Assembly (NCBI GenBank): GCA_030123645.1
Contig: JASJYE010000081.1
Span: forward strand, 1-8,469
DNA from: Candidatus Hydrogenedentota bacterium
GTDB taxonomy: Bacteria; Hydrogenedentota; Hydrogenedentia; Hydrogenedentales; GCA-2746185
Direction of reading: 5' to 3'
DNA length: 8,469 bases
Shown: piece by piece, positions 5,819-8,469 of the stretch
How the letters are laid out: each line of letters begins with the position of its first letter
How positions within the stretch are numbered: the first letter of the stretch is position 1
Program-made: the position numbers and the translations under genes
Notes under the pieces: generated by a model
What the model was told of the DNA's origin: nothing
The model's database searches: none
The model's input: only the letters and a program-made list of their open reading frames with translations

Positions 5819-6385
5819 ATGAAGGATGCTCGCGTCTTGAAATGCGAACCCGGGGCCAGGCTTTTCTATTCGATGCTGCTTGTGGGGCTGTGCGGATGTG
5901 GCACGAGTGTGCACGACGATGTGGCGCGCGGCGACATGGATGCACTGACGCGAAAGATAGAACGTGAGCCGGAACTACTGGAATCGAGGAATGCTCTGGG
6001 CAAGACGCCTTTGCATTATGCGGCGACCTTCGCGCAGAAGGAGGCGATGGAGTTTTTGATTGAGCAGGGGGCGGACGTTTCTGCGCCGGACGGCACGGGC
6101 CTGACGCCGTTGCACGTGGCGGCGATCGTCGACGTACGCGGCGCTGCGCGCCTTCTCCTGGATGCCGGCGCCGCGCTGGAGACGAAGGACAGCTTCGGCG
6201 ACACGCCCCTACACGCTGCGGCCATGCATGGCAGGATGCGCGTGCTGGAATTTCTGCTGGATCGGGGAGGTGACGCGTCTGCCCGGAATCAGGAGGGCCT
6301 CACCCCGCTCGATTTAGCGCGCCGGCACGATCAAACAGAGGCCCTTGAGCGGCTGCTTCGCGAGGATGCGCCGGCGGATGGCTGA
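5819..6385 (+). CDS. Ankyrin-repeat lipoprotein
   Basis: Protein of 188 aa, inferred to sit in the envelope and bind a protein partner; the partner is unknown. The N-terminus is basic, then hydrophobic (LFYSMLLVGLCGC), with a likely lipobox LCGC and lipidated Cys27. The next residue is Gly, so no inner-membrane retention signal is seen. Three ankyrin repeats of exactly 33 residues follow at 61-93, 94-126 and 127-159, each with G-x-TPLH and a second helix ending in LL/FL-x-x-GA/GG. A shorter C-terminal cap (160-185, GLTPLDLA) and a degenerate N-terminal unit (about 31-60) flank them. The ATG at 5819 is preferred, with GGAG 11 nt upstream; GTG at 5807 would add four residues, and the internal Met19 is also possible. 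The 3' end overlaps rnhA by 8 nt, so the two are probably translated from one message. Confidence 0.8.
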   Translation: MKDARVLKCEPGARLFYSMLLVGLCGCGTSVHDDVARGDMDALTRKIEREPELLESRNALGKTPLHYAATFAQKEAMEFLIEQGADVSAPDGTGLTPLHVAAIVDVRGAARLLLDAGAALETKDSFGDTPLHAAAMHGRMRVLEFLLDRGGDASARNQEGLTPLDLARRHDQTEALERLLREDAPADG

Positions 6386-6824
6386 TGCCAGCAAAACCGT
6401 GATTATCTACACGGATGGCGGGTGCGATCCGAATCCCGGTGCCGGCGGATGGGGGGCTGTGATGCTCTTTGGCGACCATCGCAAGGAGCTGTCGGGTGGC
6501 GCGTCCAAATCTACGAATAATCGGATGGAACTCACCGCAGCTATCGAGGCCCTCGCCTCACTAAAGAGGACGTGCAGGGTAGTGCTCCATACCGACTCGG
6601 AGTATCTGAAGAAGGGTTTCACGGAGTGGATGCCTAAATGGCGGCAGAACGGTTGGCGCCGCAAAGGAGGCGCCATCAAAAACCTGGATCTTTGGAAACG
6701 ATTGGACGAGGCAGTCTCTGGGCATGATGTTGAGTGGGTCTGGGTGCCTGCGCACACGGGCATATTCGAGAACGAGCGCTGTGACGAACTTGCTAGAATT
6801 GAGATCGCCAAATTGAAGCGGTAG
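6378..6824 (+). CDS. rnhA: Ribonuclease HI
   Basis: Endonuclease that cuts the RNA strand of RNA-DNA hybrids, removing R-loops and primer RNA in the cytoplasm. The 148-aa length is near E. coli RNase HI (155 aa). The catalytic carboxylates are all visible: Asp13 in IIYTDGGC, Glu51 in TNNRMEL, Asp73 in LHTDSEY and Asp136 in ERCDELA. His126 in PAHTG corresponds to the flexible-loop histidine (E. coli has KGHAG, so Lys-Gly is replaced by Pro-Ala). The WMPKWRQNGWRRKGG segment (84-98) matches the basic handle region of the bacterial type, so this is not the HBD-containing eukaryote-like form. The start at 6378 gives the canonical MADASKTVIIYTDG opening; ATG at 6366 would add four residues. It overlaps the ankyrin gene stop (ATGGCTGA), which suggests translational coupling. 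Confidence 0.95.
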   Translation: MADASKTVIIYTDGGCDPNPGAGGWGAVMLFGDHRKELSGGASKSTNNRMELTAAIEALASLKRTCRVVLHTDSEYLKKGFTEWMPKWRQNGWRRKGGAIKNLDLWKRLDEAVSGHDVEWVWVPAHTGIFENERCDELARIEIAKLKR

Positions 6825-6882
6825 GAGGAATCGTTGCAGTATTTACTGCGAGTGTTTCAGTGTGCGCGTATGTAGCGTACTT

Positions 6883-6912
6883 TTGACGTCTACTTGCGCC
6901 TCGTGCAATAAT
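6883..6912 (+). promoter_or_regulatory. Candidate sigma70 promoter ahead of the histidine kinase
   Basis: TTGACG (6883-6888, 5/6) and AATAAT (6907-6912, 5/6) are 18 bp apart. Transcription would begin near 6919, with a leader of about 80 nt to the ATG at 6999. The promoter lies after rnhA, so the kinase is probably transcribed separately from the ankyrin-rnhA pair. Confidence 0.5.
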
Positions 6913-6927
6913 CTAAACGGTTTAGAT
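6911..6927. promoter_or_regulatory. Operator-like inverted repeat over the kinase promoter
   Basis: ATCTAAAC (6911-6918), one central G, GTTTAGAT (6920-6927): a perfect 8-bp inverted repeat spanning 17 bp. It overlaps the candidate -10 and the predicted start site, the place where a dimeric repressor would block RNA polymerase. It is AT-rich compared with its surroundings. The tiny loop makes an RNA hairpin less likely. The binding protein is unknown. Confidence 0.45.
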
Positions 6928-6998
6928 GAGAACTCTTTTGAGGTGTAGACTAGGGCGCTGTTATTGCGCAGTGGCGTCACAGAACTAAGGTTAAGCTC

Positions 6999-8469
6999 AT
7001 GCCTCGTTTTAAGCGATTGTGGCGGGATCGTCCGTACTATCTCATCCCGATCATGCTCGGGATGGCGGGGGTGCTTTTTTCCGCGCAGTTGGAAGACCCT
7101 GCCCTCCAGGGCATCGTGGTCCTTTTGTGTCTGGCCGTCCCGCTTATCGTTGGGGGCAACCTACTCGCCCGAGTCTATAGTGACGGATTGCAGCGTTTGC
7201 TTCTGATGGCGGGAATGCTGACGCTTACCATCGGGGCGGTGGTTACGGTATCCGGTCTGTCGGAGAGTCTTGTCAGTGCGGAGTATGTCTCCGAGGAGGT
7301 CGGAGAACTTTCGAGTTTTCTCGGGATGGGCAGCCTTCTGTTGGGATTGCTGGTTGTGCTGTATTCAATGGTGAGATCCCAGGCCCTCATAGACGAGCTG
7401 AGCGATCGTTTCCGGCATGTCGCTGACCATATGGGCGAGGGCTTTCTCCTCTTTGATGCGGAGGGAACGGTGCTGATCATCAACGACCCTCTGACGAAAA
7501 TGACTGGGATCGAGGCGGATGCCGTGCTGGGGCACAAAGTACAGGAATTGGCCAAGGAGTACGACGTAGACACCATTTTCCGCCACACGGAGCGGCGCGA
7601 TCGCGCATTAGCGTCTGAATACGAGCTGGATTGGACGAGAGGTGATGAGTCGATTCGTCTTTTGGTCCACGAGTCGCCACTTTTCGACCGCCACAAGCGG
7701 CCCGTGGGGTTCTTGCTCACGGTGCATGACATTAGCGTAGAGCATCGCTTGAAGAAGCGTCTCGAAGAGTACACCGAAGGCCTCCAGGTGCTGGTCGAGG
7801 ACCGCACAGAAAAGCTGCGCGCTTCCGAAAGGCGTTTTCGCGAACTGCTCGTGAATATGAACGAGGGTTTTTTGACGATCGACAGGGCGTTTACTGTGAG
7901 ATTCGCGAACGAACGCATGCAGAAGCTACTGCGCTTGGAAGCAGACGAATTGCTCGGGCGTGACGTTTTCGAATTGGTCGACATCGATGAGCGCGAGAGG
8001 CTTCGCGCTGCCTTGGCCCAGGTCGAGTCCGGACTCCCGCAGCGCAAAGATCAGGACTACACTTTAGTTCGCCTGGACAGGACCTGCGTTCCAGTGAAAG
8101 TCTCTATAGCGCCTATTGACGAGGCAACCGAAGACGGGATGTATCTCTCGCTCGTGGTGACGGATGTGCAGGAGCTCAAAGAGATGCATCTCGAACTGGA
8201 ATTCCGGGCGAAGGAATTGGAGCTTGCGAATCAGGAATTGCGCGAGACGGATCGCGCGAAGGACCTGTTCCTTTCCAACGTGAGCCACGAACTACGCACC
8301 CCACTGGGAACGATTGGCGGCTACATTGAGATGCTTCGCGGCGAGGACCTCGGGAGAATCGAGCCTCCGCAGAAAGCGGCTCTAGACGTCATGTCCCACA
8401 ATGTTGAACGACTCTCCTCGATGATTAACGAGATGATCGAATCCAGCCGGATGGAAATCCTCGGGATCC
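6999..8469 (+). CDS. Membrane PAS-PAS sensor histidine kinase (3' truncated)
   Basis: Sensor kinase that should autophosphorylate on histidine and pass phosphate to a response regulator; the signal is unknown. The visible 490 residues have no stop before the window edge. Four hydrophobic segments lie at about 13-31, 37-56, 66-87 and 107-125, forming a compact membrane module with little extracytoplasmic sequence. PAS domain 1 spans about 136-245 (HMGEGFLLFDAEGTVLIIN; ends VGFLLTVHDIS). A charged coiled coil (247-279) leads to PAS domain 2 (about 276-392; NMNEGFLTIDRAFTVRFAN; ends YLSLVVTDV). A second helix (392-420) leads into HisKA with the H box FLSNVSHELRTPLGTIGGY, phosphoacceptor His430. 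The end of HisKA and all of the ATP-binding domain lie beyond 8469. AAGG 8 nt before the ATG is a modest ribosome binding site. Any partner regulator must lie outside the window. Confidence 0.9.
   Translation, partial: MPRFKRLWRDRPYYLIPIMLGMAGVLFSAQLEDPALQGIVVLLCLAVPLIVGGNLLARVYSDGLQRLLLMAGMLTLTIGAVVTVSGLSESLVSAEYVSEEVGELSSFLGMGSLLLGLLVVLYSMVRSQALIDELSDRFRHVADHMGEGFLLFDAEGTVLIINDPLTKMTGIEADAVLGHKVQELAKEYDVDTIFRHTERRDRALASEYELDWTRGDESIRLLVHESPLFDRHKRPVGFLLTVHDISVEHRLKKRLEEYTEGLQVLVEDRTEKLRASERRFRELLVNMNEGFLTIDRAFTVRFANERMQKLLRLEADELLGRDVFELVDIDERERLRAALAQVESGLPQRKDQDYTLVRLDRTCVPVKVSIAPIDEATEDGMYLSLVVTDVQELKEMHLELEFRAKELELANQELRETDRAKDLFLSNVSHELRTPLGTIGGYIEMLRGEDLGRIEPPQKAALDVMSHNVERLSSMINEMIESSRMEILGI

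Noticed and set aside
6836..6849. Small hairpin GCAGT-ATTT-ACTGC after rnhA
   Set aside because: Five pairs with no T-run; not enough for a terminator or structured RNA.
6834..6875. Possible 13-codon peptide (TTG start) after rnhA, preceded by AGGAGGA
   Set aside because: The Shine-Dalgarno match is good, but the peptide is very short, has a rare start and matches nothing; the purine run may be chance just after the rnhA stop.
6868..6884. Weak terminator: GTATG, loop TAG, CGTAC, then TTTT
   Set aside because: The five-pair stem includes a G-T pair, the loop is tight and only four T follow. It also overlaps the -35 of the kinase promoter. Too weak to call.
7175..8047. Long reverse frame of 290 codons opposite the histidine kinase
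   Set aside because: The translation is a Ser/Arg-rich low-complexity string typical of antisense GC-rich coding DNA, while the forward frame has clear PAS and HisKA motifs.

Overview
The window is bacterial DNA, moderately GC-rich by eye, with short intergenic gaps and Shine-Dalgarno sequences ahead of several genes. It holds eight protein-coding genes; the last runs off the 3' end. No rRNA, tRNA, CRISPR array or complete insertion sequence was recognised. The organism cannot be named. A DUF4252-like secreted protein, a Bacteroidetes-flavoured DusB and a Tat-leadered VOC protein would fit an uncultured Gram-negative lineage of the FCB/PVC type, but that is inference only. The window ends exactly on a BamHI site (GGATCC), so the 3' edge may be a clone boundary.

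Layout. Positions 1-140 are a leader, or the tail of an unseen upstream gene. 141-746 (+) encodes a secreted DUF4252-like protein with an acidic tail. It converges on 802-1272 (-), a VOC/glyoxalase-fold protein with a Tat-type leader. That gene diverges from 1426-2403 (+), a tRNA-dihydrouridine synthase, followed after 36 nt by 2440-3306 (+), a membrane-anchored alpha/beta hydrolase. The hydrolase stop codon overlaps tail-to-tail with the stop of 3303-4256 (-), an extended-SDR sugar-nucleotide epimerase/dehydratase. A 309-nt gap then holds a compound inverted-repeat element. Next is 4566-5492 (-), cysteine synthase, with a clear sigma70-type promoter and a leader of roughly 95 nt. Divergent from it, 5819-6385 (+) encodes an ankyrin-repeat lipoprotein that overlaps 6378-6824 (+), RNase HI, by 8 nt. 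Last, 6999-8469 (+) encodes the N-terminal 490 residues of a membrane PAS-PAS histidine kinase, preceded by a promoter whose -10 and predicted start region coincide with a perfect inverted repeat.

Most genes are housekeeping or common accessory types: tRNA modification, cysteine synthesis, RNA/DNA hybrid removal, sugar-nucleotide conversion and signalling. They do not form one pathway. I see no convincing new multigene system. The points most worth a second look are the palindromic MITE-like element at 4282-4434, the operator-like repeat over the histidine kinase promoter, the Trp after the catalytic Cys in the Dus enzyme, and the overlapping ankyrin-lipoprotein/RNase HI pair.
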